A program made the translations under genes and the position numbers. From NCBI RefSeq assembly GCF_037892195.1, contig NZ_JATACI010000002.1, positions 2,728,001-2,792,000 on the forward strand: a stretch of 64,000 nt of DNA, read 5' to 3'. Below, one piece after another: positions 31,531 to 40,585 of the stretch. This DNA comes from Yoonia sp. GPGPB17 (GTDB lineage: Bacteria > Pseudomonadota > Alphaproteobacteria > Rhodobacterales > Rhodobacteraceae). The stretch's first letter is position 1. Each line of letters begins with the position of its first letter. The notes beneath the pieces were generated by a model. That model did not search any database. It saw nothing but the letters and a program-made list of their open reading frames with translations, and was not told the origin of the DNA.

Positions 31531-32786
31531 GCGGTCAATTGCTGACCTGAAATTCCGGTGATTTGCGCCTGCACAATCTGGCTTTCCGGTTGGTCAGTGT
31601 CGAACAGGACTTCTGTAAACTGCTCCGTACGCCCCATCCGAGCGTTTTCCATGAGGATGTGATGGGTCTTGCCCGCCTGCGCTTTCAGATGGTGATCCAC
31701 TTGCGTCGTTCCTGCCGTACGCAATGCCGCCGCACGTTCCTTGATCAGCTTGCCATTCACCTGCGGCATGCGGGCCGCGGGTGTGCCGGGGCGCGGCGAG
31801 TAGGGAAAGACGTGTAGCCAGGTCAGATCACACTCTTCCACAAGCGCAAGGGAGTTGGCGAACATCTCATCCGTCTCCGTCGGAAAACCGGCAATGATAT
31901 CCGCGCCATAGGTCATATCTGGCCGCAGCTTGCGCGCTTCCTGACAGAATGCAATCGCATCGTCCCGCAAATGGCGGCGCTTCATACGCTTCAGGATCAT
32001 ATCGTCGCCGTGTTGCAGCGATAGGTGCAGATGCGGCATCAAACGCGGTTCGGTCGCGATGGCCTGCATGAGATTCTCATCCACCTCGATACTGTCGATT
32101 GAGCTGATGCGCAGGCGCGGCAGGTCCGGCACCAGTTTCAGGATGCGCATGACAAGATCACCCAGTTTCGGTGTCGCTGGCAGATCCGCGCCCCAACTGG
32201 TCAGATCGACGCCGGTCAGGACAACCTCATTGTACCCAGTATCCACTAACCGCTTGATCTGATCGACAACAACGCCCGCAGGCACCGACCGCGAATTCCC
32301 ACGGCCATAGGGTATAATGCAAAACGTGCAGCGATGATCGCACCCGTTCTGGACCTGAACATAGGCCCGGCTGCGGGTGCCAAACCCATCAATCAGATGG
32401 CCAGCCGTTTCGGTCACCGACATGATGTCATCAACCTGCACAGGTTCGGTTTGACCAATCAGATCAGGGGCCATGCCTGCCCATGTGGCTGGGTTCATCT
32501 TTTCAGTATTGCCAAGGACAACATCAACTTCGTCCATTATAGCGAAGGTGTCAGGCTCGGTCTGTGCTGCGCACCCCGTGACGATCAGCTTTGCATCCGG
32601 GTGATCGCGGCGCAGCTTACGGATATCCTGGCGGGCTTTGCGCACGGCCTCGGATGTCACGGCACAGGTGTTCACCACAATTGCATTGTCAACGCCAGCA
32701 GACGCGGCGAGTTCCTTCATCGCCTCAGTCTCGTATGCGTTCAGGCGACATCCGTGGTTGGAGAATATTGGGGCGATCTTCGTCAT
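31527..32786 (-). CDS. mtaB: tRNA t6A37 methylthiotransferase MtaB
   Basis: MtaB is a radical-SAM enzyme that adds a methylthio group to t6A37 of ANN-decoding tRNAs, including tRNA-Lys. The N-terminal MTTase domain carries three cysteines (NHGC, NTCAVT, TGCAAQ), and the radical-SAM motif is CDHRCTFC. The protein has about 419 residues. ATG 32786 overlaps the dapF stop; ATG 32798 is the alternative. Its target tRNA-Lys gene happens to lie just upstream. Confidence 0.92.
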   Translation of the reverse strand: MTKIAPIFSNHGCRLNAYETEAMKELAASAGVDNAIVVNTCAVTSEAVRKARQDIRKLRRDHPDAKLIVTGCAAQTEPDTFAIMDEVDVVLGNTEKMNPATWAGMAPDLIGQTEPVQVDDIMSVTETAGHLIDGFGTRSRAYVQVQNGCDHRCTFCIIPYGRGNSRSVPAGVVVDQIKRLVDTGYNEVVLTGVDLTSWGADLPATPKLGDLVMRILKLVPDLPRLRISSIDSIEVDENLMQAIATEPRLMPHLHLSLQHGDDMILKRMKRRHLRDDAIAFCQEARKLRPDMTYGADIIAGFPTETDEMFANSLALVEECDLTWLHVFPYSPRPGTPAARMPQVNGKLIKERAAALRTAGTTQVDHHLKAQAGKTHHILMENARMGRTEQFTEVLFDTDQPESQIVQAQITGISGQQLTA

Positions 32787-33601
32787 CAAAGCCGCCATTG
32801 CCCGTCAAAGACGTGGGCCGTCGGCCCTGTCATCCACACACCGTCATCACGCCAGCTGACGTGAAGTGTACCTCCATCAAGGTCAATCTGCACATCGCGT
32901 CCGGTTAACCCCCGTCGGACTGCGGCAACAGCGGTCGCACAGGAAGAAGAGCCAGAGGCAAGCGTGATCCCCACGCCACGTTCCCACACGCGCATGCGCA
33001 GGTGGTCCGGGCCGATCAGACTCGCGAATTGTACGTTGGTGCGTTCCGGATAAAGCGGATGATGCTCCAGTTCTGCGCCGTTGATGGCAAGGTCGACGGC
33101 TTCGGCGTCATCAACAAAGAACGTGCAATGCGGATTGCCCATGCCTGTCGCAGTTGGCGCACCCGCGATTGGCAATTCAAGCGTATCCATTGCGCGCGCC
33201 AGTGGTATGTTCTGCCAATCTAGTTGCGGTTGGCCCATGTTAACCGCCGTTAGACCGTTGCCCGCATCTTTGGCGCGCAAAATACCACGCGCAGTCTGCA
33301 AGGTCAGCTCAGTGGCGCCTGTCTCATCCATCACATGCCGCGCAATGCAGCGCGTCGCATTTCCACAGGCCGCCGACTGCGAGCCATCACTGTTCCAGAA
33401 CACCAGACGCACATCGGCATCCGGCGTATCTGAAAGCACAGCAAGCTGATCAAAACCAACCCCCCGATGCCGGTCTGCAATCGCCACCGCGACAGCAGAA
33501 TCCACGCGCGAGGTGATTCCCCGTTCGTCAACGACAACAAAGTCATTTCCCAACCCATGCATCTTCATGAAGGGCAAATATGATGAGTCGCGCACAGCCA
33601 T
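32786..33601 (-). CDS. dapF: Diaminopimelate epimerase (second catalytic Cys replaced)
   Basis: DapF interconverts LL- and meso-diaminopimelate for lysine and peptidoglycan. The start [21 protein letters not shown] gives 271 residues. The first catalytic cysteine is Cys79 in [10 protein letters not shown]. At the second site the usual ACGSGACA reads ASGSSSCA, with Ser216 where the E. coli enzyme has Cys217, and a Cys five residues later. The rest ([19 protein letters not shown]) is normal. This may be a lineage variant or a base error; see findings. Confidence 0.93.
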   Translation of the reverse strand: MAVRDSSYLPFMKMHGLGNDFVVVDERGITSRVDSAVAVAIADRHRGVGFDQLAVLSDTPDADVRLVFWNSDGSQSAACGNATRCIARHVMDETGATELTLQTARGILRAKDAGNGLTAVNMGQPQLDWQNIPLARAMDTLELPIAGAPTATGMGNPHCTFFVDDAEAVDLAINGAELEHHPLYPERTNVQFASLIGPDHLRMRVWERGVGITLASGSSSCATAVAAVRRGLTGRDVQIDLDGGTLHVSWRDDGVWMTGPTAHVFDGQWRL

Positions 33602-33696
33602 GGCGGCGATATAGGGCAAGGCAGGCAAGTTATCCAGCGGTGCGCGGCATTTGGGGCTTGACCGCACCCGCCCGCCTTTCTAAGTAGCGCGCTAGT

Positions 33697-33772
33697 GGGC
33701 CGTTAGCTCAGTTGGTAGAGCAACTGACTTTTAATCAGTAGGTCGATGGTTCGAACCCATCACGGCTCACCA
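33697..33772 (+). tRNA. tRNA-Lys (UUU)
   Basis: A complete cloverleaf with encoded CCA. Acceptor GGGCCGT pairs with ACGGCTC (one G-U), the D-arm includes TAGCTCAGTTGGTAGAGC, and the anticodon stem ACTGA/TCAGT encloses CTTTTAA with anticodon TTT. The T-arm is GGTTCGAACCC-like. A T-run follows. The accessory region starts right after it, so it may have been an integration site. Confidence 0.97.
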
Positions 33773-33954
33773 TTTTTTCTTTATGAAAGATGACACGAAG
33801 TTTGTCTCTTTCGACAGGAGTCTGTCGCTTTTTAGCGCAGATCAGTGGATTTTGCACATCGCGAATTTTGTGAGTACCGCAGATTTAGGCACTCTCGATA
33901 GAATTCAGACAAAAACTGCGTTCATAGCTGCCCATTTGCAAGCTGCTCTGGTTT

Positions 33955-34494
33955 CTATGCGGTTTTCCCGAATCCCAAGTAGACTGCTGGCACTTTGTCA
34001 GTGAGCCAAACGCCGTTGTCGGCGCAATAGAACAGAAACCCGTCCTCAAACATTCGTTGCGCCTCGACTCTTAGAACAACAGGTTTTCCGTGTCTTTGGC
34101 CGACGCGTTTAGCCGTGTCAGGATCCAAAGAGAGGTGAACTTGATGACGACGCCCAGGGTTTAGTCCGTCTGAGAATATTGCATCCAGATTTGCGCTGGC
34201 TGTGCCGTGGTATAGCTCGTCAGGTGGACGTCGCGGTTCTAGACCCAAGTCCACATTGACTGAGTGACCTTGAGCTGCCCTGATCCACAAGCCATCCTCG
34301 GACAGAGTGAAGCGCTTCTTATCGTTGTTTTCGACAAGCTGAATGAGTTCGTCACGGCTTAGCTTGCGATTGGCTTTCTTCAGCTTCCGCAGCAAATCAT
34401 CAACACGAACCCACCCGTGTTTATCAAGCTGAAGACCGATCTCTTCAGGTTTGTGCCGAAGCACCAAGCTTAAGAACTTGCTTTCTCTGCTCAT
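33955..34494 (-). CDS. kptA: RNA 2'-phosphotransferase (Tpt1/KptA family)
   Basis: KptA moves an internal RNA 2'-phosphate to NAD+. The 179 residues fit the family. LRH is at 12-14, YHGT at 95-98, and RRHQVHLSLD and PVVLRVEA supply the further catalytic arginines. The bacterial role is unclear, since bacteria lack tRNA splicing of this type; RNA repair or tRNA damage control is possible. It faces the tRNA-Lys gene from the far side of a 182-base gap. Confidence 0.93.
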   Translation of the reverse strand: MSRESKFLSLVLRHKPEEIGLQLDKHGWVRVDDLLRKLKKANRKLSRDELIQLVENNDKKRFTLSEDGLWIRAAQGHSVNVDLGLEPRRPPDELYHGTASANLDAIFSDGLNPGRRHQVHLSLDPDTAKRVGQRHGKPVVLRVEAQRMFEDGFLFYCADNGVWLTDKVPAVYLGFGKTA

Positions 34495-34750
34495 CTATTG
34501 GTTTCTTTAGATTCTGACTTGATTGGCTCTTACCACGAAGCCTTGCTATTTGGAATTGGATGGGTGGTTCCAAACATCAGTGCAGGTCTAGCTTCCTTCT
34601 CCGGCAAGTTTTCTTTTGTTTCGTTCGATCTGCGGCGATCATGATTTCTCGCTTCGCGTTCAAGGGGCTATTGTGGTTCAATTCGGGTGCTGCGCATACT
34701 TCGTATGCCACGAAAAGTTATCGGGTTAAGGGGACATACACATTTCTGAT

Positions 34751-35692
34751 TTGAGTCCTAGATCGACTGGACCAGCAGGTTCTCAATTTGAAGCAAAAGT
34801 CGGCACCCATTACGCTTTAGCGTTGCTGGCCACGACTGAACCCTTCGGACTACCAGGCGCCACTATTGATCGCATTGAATTTCAAAGAGGTGGCCAAGAA
34901 CATCCTCTAGACGACGTAATTGTACATGGAAAAACGATCGAGGGCGAAGACCAATGCCTAGAGGTTCAGGTCAAACGAGCAATGGCGTTCACCGAACGGG
35001 ATGCCAATTTCGCTTCAATCGTGGAAGGGGTCGTTAGTGCAAGAAAAATAGAACCTGATCGCCGCTTTGCAGTTGCGATAGAACGAACGACGGGCGTGAT
35101 TGACAACGGTGTTCAAGAGGCGCTGGAACTTGCACGGCAGACTGCTGACGTCGGTTCGTTCTTGCAACTTCTTGGAACTCCTGGTCGCAGCAATAACGAG
35201 ATGCGAGCTTTTGTCGCCGCGTTCAGAACGCATCTCACAGCAGCTGGTGAATCCGGAGACGAAACACTCTATCAAATCCTACGATCATTTTCGGTTTTGA
35301 CATTCGATTATGCCCGACCAAATTCAATTGCGGAGCATCACGATCGTATACGGGCCCGACAGCTGGCGTCGGCGAACGGTGGTCCCGATCCGTATGACGG
35401 GATATTCGGGCTGGTGCTTCGCTCCGACGCAATAGGCGGTGAACTGAACCGAAGCGAACTTATCGCTAAACTGAAGGAACTCGGGATAAGCATCGGCTCG
35501 GCACCACGGCTTGCTGTAGCTCGTAGCCAAATTGAGGAACTGAGCCGCCACGCACTTGACGATATCGGCGTCACGGTAAGTGAGTGCCGCCTCGCGCGGG
35601 AAAAGCCTCGGCGCGAATTGGAGGCACTTCTTGAGGGCGCTGACACTAAAGGCTCTGTCGTGGAGATTTCAGGCCCTGGGGGGACTGGTAAA
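34751..35692 (+). pseudogene. N-terminal part of a defence-type nuclease/NTPase, cut at its Walker A
   Basis: The first about 314 residues look like the N-terminus of a large anti-phage NTPase (Avs/STAND-like). A PD-(D/E)xK-type nuclease core is suggested by LDDVIVHG and CLEVQVKR (Asp, then Glu-x-Lys; compare DUF4297/Cap4). Helices follow, then the strand and loop VVEISGPGGTGK, the start of a P-loop. Right after the P-loop lysine the sequence changes to an integrase reading frame and stops. The ATPase and sensor parts are missing, so this is a truncated gene. Start TTG 34751 is tentative. The family is inferred by eye. Confidence 0.6.
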
Positions 35693-35993
35693 GGCACTGA
35701 TCACGCTGGAAACCTATGAGACCATTCAAGCGCGGCGCTACAGCAAAGGCATTGCGCCCAATCGCAGCACCGCCTATCGCTGGATCAAGCGCTTGATGGC
35801 TGATGCAAACATTCGTGGTGTACAAGCCTGCCCGAAGAGTCTGCGGCATGGGTTTGGCATACATGCGCTCAACGCCAGCATCCCGCTCAACCTGCTACAA
35901 AAGTGGATGGGGCATGCGGATTTGAGCACCACCGCGATCTACGCAAACGCGAGTGGTGCGGAAGAACGGGGGATTGCAGAGAGGATGTGGTGA
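35685..35993 (+). pseudogene. C-terminal remnant of a tyrosine recombinase (integrase)
   Basis: From about 35685 the frame encodes the catalytic end of a phage-type integrase: SLRHGFGIHALNASIPL, then LLQKWMGHADLSTTAIYANA, carrying Arg, His, His and the nucleophile Tyr. The N-terminal domains are missing; upstream is the cut nuclease/NTPase gene. The stop is at 35991-35993. It is a deletion scar of a mobile element near tRNA-Lys. Confidence 0.8.
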
Positions 35994-36385
35994 GTTGATG
36001 TGTTGTCAGAGGCGAGATTTGTTTGGTTAGCCCACGGGCGGTACGAACTGCTAAACCCAAACAACTTGTTCCGATGGCTCTATCTTCTGATCATCTTCTT
36101 TTTCTTGTAAGACTTTTGGTTTGGGCCTTGAGATAGATCAAGAAAATCGGTGACGCTCAGGTACAACCTTTGAGGTTGTTTGCTTTTGCCTAAGTTGCAT
36201 TTAGAGAATCGATATTGTGCGTTATTGAAAAGTTTGGATTGAGCGTTAAACCCCCCAATTCTTTGTTGTGTTTGGATCGCTTGCAGGGTCAGCTATGGAT
36301 GCAGAAACACTTTCTGTGTTTCAAAATCGAAAGTTTCAGATACCTTGCTGCATTACAATAATCCTATCGAGGAGCTTACTCTCAA
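35994..36385. other. AT-rich gap upstream of the RTX locus
   Basis: About 390 bases without a supportable gene. It contains a small perfect hairpin, ACAACCT-TTG-AGGTTGT at 36164-36180, followed by TTGCTTTTG, which could be a weak terminator or regulatory site. The promoter for the first small gene and head A should lie between here and 36385; I cannot place it with confidence. Confidence 0.4.
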
Positions 36386-36820
36386 ATGAACACTATATTT
36401 CCTGTGGCAGTCTTGTGTTGCACAGCTAGTGCATCAATTGCCGAAGTGAGTGAGGCAGAGTGCTCGCAAATCATTTCTACCTTAGAAGTTTTATCCACGG
36501 ATACTAAGACATACGAGAACCCGGTTGTTTCGTATTCGGTCCCAACGACCGTTGAAATGCAATCAGCCCTAGCTATGCTCGATTGGGAGCCATTGATAGT
36601 TTCACCAAGAAATCCGCCGCGCCAGCAGTTTGTAGCGTTTCATGATCTAGACGGCGACGTAATTGAGGCCGCGAGTTGCTCCATACCGGTTGATGGCAGC
36701 TCTTCTCCCCTAACATGTACCTACATATTTGTTAGAGAAACAGACGAAATACGCGCCTCTAAGAACCCCATCAAGATTGTCGTTGATAAACTGTATGCCG
36801 CGGATTGCGAGGCTAAATAG
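36386..36820 (+). CDS. Small exported protein upstream of RTX head A, unknown
   Basis: 144 residues with a signal peptide (about 1-19, ending SASIAE) and five cysteines in the mature part, likely periplasmic. I recognise no family. ATG 36386 has GAGGAG about 14 bases upstream. The stop codon touches the ATG of head A with no gap, so the two are translated together. A similar small exported or membrane gene precedes each of the other two heads, which suggests a partner, chaperone or immunity function (inference only). Confidence 0.7.
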   Translation: MNTIFPVAVLCCTASASIAEVSEAECSQIISTLEVLSTDTKTYENPVVSYSVPTTVEMQSALAMLDWEPLIVSPRNPPRQQFVAFHDLDGDVIEAASCSIPVDGSSSPLTCTYIFVRETDEIRASKNPIKIVVDKLYAADCEAK

Positions 36821-38775
36821 ATGGGAGAACATCAAGAGTTAGAGATTTCTGATCGTTATATTGTAGAGTTTGACCCGACAAACCCTTCGAACATTAACCT
36901 ACTGAATGACGTTGCCTTTGCGATGGCACGAGTGACCGACGGTTTTCAGACTCGCAGTGCCTGGGGCAGTATGCAAAGTGGGCTGCCTGACAACCAAACA
37001 GGCGGTGCTGGGTTTGGGACCGCAATGGGCAGTATCGCTGGAGGCATGCTAGACGGCATAGGTAGTTCGTTTTTCACGCTTAAACGTATTGATCCAGATT
37101 TCCCGCATACTGCTTGGGAGCTTGAAGACCACTGGGCAGCTTGGGAAAGAACCGGTCAGCCAGAATTAATAAAGCAGATGTTCCCAAACAAGAACTTTGC
37201 ACAGCAATACGTCTTTACAATGAGCCAATTTACCAACTTGACCCCTGAGGATCTGTTGCGGTTCAACGAATATATACAAGAACTACCCGTAGAAATAAGG
37301 ATCGAGCTGCCAGTGAGTTATGGCGGTCTTAAGGGCGCCGAGTGCTTCGTTCCTGGTACAAAAATACTCCTGGCTAATAGTTTCGAGGTATTTATTGAGA
37401 ATATTGATCTGGGTTCCAAAGTCTCCGCTTTTGCCACACCGCAGGCCAATCGGAGCAAAACATTTGAAATTAGAGAAGTCACTCGCCTCTACGAAAACGT
37501 CACGCAAGAACTGATCCGTCTCAAGTTCACTGATGGTCGCGGCGATCTGGTCACAACGCCAGGCCACGCGTTCCTCGATGAGACTGGTTCTTTCACGAAA
37601 ATTGGCGATTTGGTCCGCCTTGGCGGCGGCAAGGCGCGCATCATTGATCAGTCCGGTGACGTCATTGCGGCGCAAGCTGAGTGGCTGCACTATTCTGCTG
37701 AAACTGCTGACATGTTTGAGCAGGCCTCAGTTAAATCCATGACAGTTGGCGGGAACCTCGCCTATGAGGAAGAAGTTCAGACGGGTTGGAAGACGTATAA
37801 CTTTGAGGTTGAGGGGCTGCATACGTACATTGCGGGCGGCGTCCGCGTTCACAATAAATCAGGTCCGTTAGGTGAGCTGGGAAACAGAATTAACCACGGC
37901 CTCGACAAATTTGCGCAGGATGTTTTTGATGCAAAACCCGGTGGTGCATTTGACCAATTCACAAATATCATAACCGAGCCGTTTCACTGGGCCGGTACTG
38001 CGCTTACTAGCACCCTCGACTTCCTCGGCATAGAGACCGGCATCAGCGCGGAACGTGCCTATCGTCTCTATAAGCCGAACACAGATGATTTGGTCATTGG
38101 CGATCACAACAATGACGGCGTGCCTGACTTTTTTGACCCTGTTTCCGGCAGGATCTTTGAAACTGACCGGCACGGTCGCACTCCTGAAGAGATAGCCCAA
38201 GGTCGACAGAACGCAGAAAACCTCAAAAACTTCTGGGATGGCATTAAGGACCTTTTCGGAGGTGACGATGGCAGGCAGAATACGTCCAATAATCCTGGCG
38301 GCACACCAAGCCGTGATAAATCACGAGATAAGTCTGATCGTAAGGATAGAGACAAAGAGAAGAGCAAGACTGATAAGGAAGAAAAAAATCTAAACCGATC
38401 ATCCTCGACCTAGACGGCGACGGCATTCAGATCACCGAACTCTCCAATTCGTCTGTTTACATGGATGCGACGGGTGATGGTTTGCAGAACCGGACGGCCT
38501 GGGCGGGTGCTGGGGATGCGGTGCTGTTTTATGATATCAACGGTGATGGGAAGATCACCGAGGCCCGTCAGTACATCTTTACAGAGTGGGATCCGACGGC
38601 GAAGTCGGATTTTGAGGCGCTGGCCTCGGTGTTTGACAGCAATGGTGATGGTTTTGTGGATTGCTTGAAGAGTCGCCCCCAATATTTGCGGCGCCAACGC
38701 TATTCTTTCTCACCAATTAGTATTTTTAGTGCTGTAACCTGTGTCTTCGATCAACAATTAGGATTAAGAGTATGA
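36821..38775 (+). CDS. Orphan RTX N-terminal head A with intein-like Hint domain (frame break)
   Basis: A multidomain protein that ends in the same module as the giant RTX gene but lacks the RTX body. Residues 1-170 are unknown. A Hint domain covers about 175-345: Cys175 (ECFVPGTK), block B TTPGH at 245-249 and the end VRVHNKS with His344-Asn345. After it come an uncharacterised region, HNNDGVPDFFD, and a charged Asp/Lys/Arg linker. The frame stops at 38413, but one more A in the A7 run at 38382-38388 continues it into the shared PIILDLDGDG module and then a unique short tail to 38775. Confidence 0.7.
37343..37855 (+). other. Hint (hedgehog/intein-like) domain inside head A
   Basis: The borders are set by the N-terminal Cys codon (CFVPGT) and the C-terminal HN followed by KS. 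Block B is TTPGHAF, and the last strand reads FEVEGLHTYIAGG. This is the polymorphic-toxin type (bacterial intein-like) autoprocessing fold. It would cut or splice at its ends after secretion or folding. Confidence 0.8.
38395..38652 (+). repeat. Shared 258-bp RTX junction module, copy 1 (after head A)
   Basis: Encodes PIILDLDGDGIQITEL, then a stretch with EF-hand-like DATGDG, DINGDG and DSNGDG. In the about 200 bases from ATGGATGCG to GTGTTTGA it differs from copy 3 at only one base (GCT/GCC). Identity ends just after the last GDG codons, where a unique tail begins. Confidence 0.92.
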
Positions 38776-38996
38776 GCGACCGTAAAAAGGGAGAAGCAAG
38801 ATACACAGCCTCAAGGGTAAAGAATGCCTTGGCGATAGTCTGCGTCTCAACATTCATATGGCTGGTTTTGTTTGGCGATCTACTCGAACGAGAGCAGTCT
38901 CCAACCACGGTTGTCGTACTGTCAATTTGTTGGCTCTCTTTTTCTGTATTGGTTTTGTTGAGGGTGGCGAGTTTCTTGGGTTTGGGAAGGAAATAG
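38772..38996 (+). CDS. Small two-helix membrane protein upstream of head B, unknown
   Basis: 74 residues with two hydrophobic helices (about 19-35 and 45-66) and basic ends. Its ATG overlaps the stop of the head A tail (ATGA), and its own stop is 3 bases before head B, so it belongs to the head B cassette. No family is recognised. A membrane-borne partner or immunity role is a guess from its place. Confidence 0.6.
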   Translation: MSDRKKGEARYTASRVKNALAIVCVSTFIWLVLFGDLLEREQSPTTVVVLSICWLSFSVLVLLRVASFLGLGRK

Positions 38997-38999
38997 ATT

Positions 39000-40310
39000 A
39001 TGACGAATGGACGTGATGGGGATATCTCATTTGGAATTGAAGGTTACCAATTGGGTGGCGTCTACACCCGCGAAACTAGCACACCTTCAGGTTGGGGTAG
39101 TGTTGGAGTCATTGCGGAAGTTAACACGACTACTGCACATGCGAAACCCAGTCTGACAGGTACAATAGGCGATATCAAAGCAGGCCCAATTACGTTTGGG
39201 TTAGCTCGAACGATTGAAAGCGGTTCGGTGAGCTTAGAGTTTAGCGGAACTGTTTTTGGGTACGGAAGCCAGATAACGGTTGCAAAGGACCTTGGAACAG
39301 GGACGATCAACCTCTCAGATGGGTGGATAGCGGATCCTAGTCTTTCGGTTGGATTGGGTGCAACTGTTGCAGGCCATGGACTATCATATGAAATCAGCGG
39401 AGCCGCATCTGGAGGATCAATCTTAGTCACAGAGCATATGGTCATAGGTCGAGGCCATAGACTTGATGTTGGAGAATATTCAGCGAGAGGTTCCGACAAT
39501 GACCAAACGCCGCGAACGACGATTGTTCAAAATGACATTCCCCCAACAGGTACTGCGCTCGATCTTCTAAAAGGCAATGTTTATGAGCCCGGAAACGTCG
39601 GAATCGGTCAAGAATTAAATGCTCTAGATCAAGCAGCGCTTCAGGGCCTAAGTCCAGCAGCCCAGCGGAGAGCACCAGGGACACCCCCTCATAACTTTGG
39701 CGACAGCGACCCGACCAATGACAACGACTGGCGACTGTCTCCAAATGATCCGCGACACTCCAGCAACAATCCTAGTAGCGCCGGATCGGGTGCGGATCGC
39801 GTGCCAAGTTTGGGTGGTAACCGTGACAAGGGTCGCGACAAAGATCGTGATCGCGATGATGCTTCGGCTAGACCCACGGATTCCAGATTGGATCGGACAA
39901 GAGATGACAGTCAACCGAATACGCCGAAAACGAAGGCGCCAGATCAAACAAAGGTGAAACCTAGAACGGATACCAAGGGCCGCACCGAAGATGATCCGAA
40001 CTTCACCGGACCGCGCCCCATCCTCTTCGACCTGACTGGCGACGGCATCCAGATCACCGAACTCTCCAACTCGTCTGTGTATATGGATGCGACGGGTGAT
40101 GGTTTGCAGAACCGGACGGCCTGGGCGGGTGCTGGGGATGCGGTGCTGTTTTACGATATCAACGGTGACGGGAAGATCACCGAAGCTCGTCAGTATATCT
40201 TTACTGAGTGGGATCCGACGGCGAACTCGGATTTTGATGCGCTGGCTTCGGTCTTTGATGGCGGTGGTCATGGTGCAAGGTCATCGGCAGCAGGATGTTT
40301 TCCGGCTTGA
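39000..40310 (+). CDS. Orphan RTX N-terminal head B
   Basis: 436 residues. The first about 160 are beta-rich with repeated Gly/Ser/Thr strands and look like a barrel or solenoid (EVNTTTAHAKPSLTGTIGDI, GPITFGLARTIE). They share no visible similarity with heads A or C. A disordered part with Asp/Arg/Lys runs (RDKGRDKDRDRDD) follows, then the shared module (PILFDLTGDGIQITEL) from about residue 340, ending after FDGGGHG with a short unique tail. No Hint domain is seen. No RTX repeats follow, so it is a detached N-terminus. Confidence 0.7.
   Translation: MTNGRDGDISFGIEGYQLGGVYTRETSTPSGWGSVGVIAEVNTTTAHAKPSLTGTIGDIKAGPITFGLARTIESGSVSLEFSGTVFGYGSQITVAKDLGTGTINLSDGWIADPSLSVGLGATVAGHGLSYEISGAASGGSILVTEHMVIGRGHRLDVGEYSARGSDNDQTPRTTIVQNDIPPTGTALDLLKGNVYEPGNVGIGQELNALDQAALQGLSPAAQRRAPGTPPHNFGDSDPTNDNDWRLSPNDPRHSSNNPSSAGSGADRVPSLGGNRDKGRDKDRDRDDASARPTDSRLDRTRDDSQPNTPKTKAPDQTKVKPRTDTKGRTEDDPNFTGPRPILFDLTGDGIQITELSNSSVYMDATGDGLQNRTAWAGAGDAVLFYDINGDGKITEARQYIFTEWDPTANSDFDALASVFDGGGHGARSSAAGCFPA
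40017..40274 (+). repeat. Shared 258-bp RTX junction module, copy 2 (after head B)
   Basis: Same length and frame as the other two copies but more diverged: about a dozen base differences from copy 3, and the end is changed to GATGGCGGTGGTCAT, which destroys the last Ca-binding-like DSNGDG. Such decay fits an older or non-functional copy. Confidence 0.9.
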
Positions 40311-40393
40311 CATGGATCAAGGAACCGCATGATGTGCAGTCACAACCTGCGGTAGCTGTCGCAAATTGAACGTTTTCGTGGTGGGGAATTATT

Positions 40394-40585
40394 TTGTACG
40401 CGTTTGGTGCTTCGAAAAGAGCAACACTTTCTTCAATGTCTATTCTGTTTGGGGTAACTGCCGTTTCTGCAGAAAATGCGGAGCCATTAGTCTTTTCAAA
40501 GACTGCAAATCAACAACTAGTAGTTAATATCAATGCTCATCCTACAGCAATAACCGAAACGACAATGGACTCACATTATGCTTAA
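40394..40585 (+). CDS. Possible small exported peptide, uncertain
   Basis: A 63-codon frame with a TTG start encodes a signal-like N-terminus (KRATLSSMSILFGVTAVSAEN). It overlaps the next gene by 8 bases. The start codon is weak and no family is recognised. It could be the remnant of another exported small gene. Confidence 0.25.
   Translation: MYAFGASKRATLSSMSILFGVTAVSAENAEPLVFSKTANQQLVVNINAHPTAITETTMDSHYA

Noticed and set aside
33783..34004. 73-codon frame after tRNA-Lys
   Set aside because: No ribosome-binding site, no recognisable features, and it overlaps the end of kptA on the other strand.
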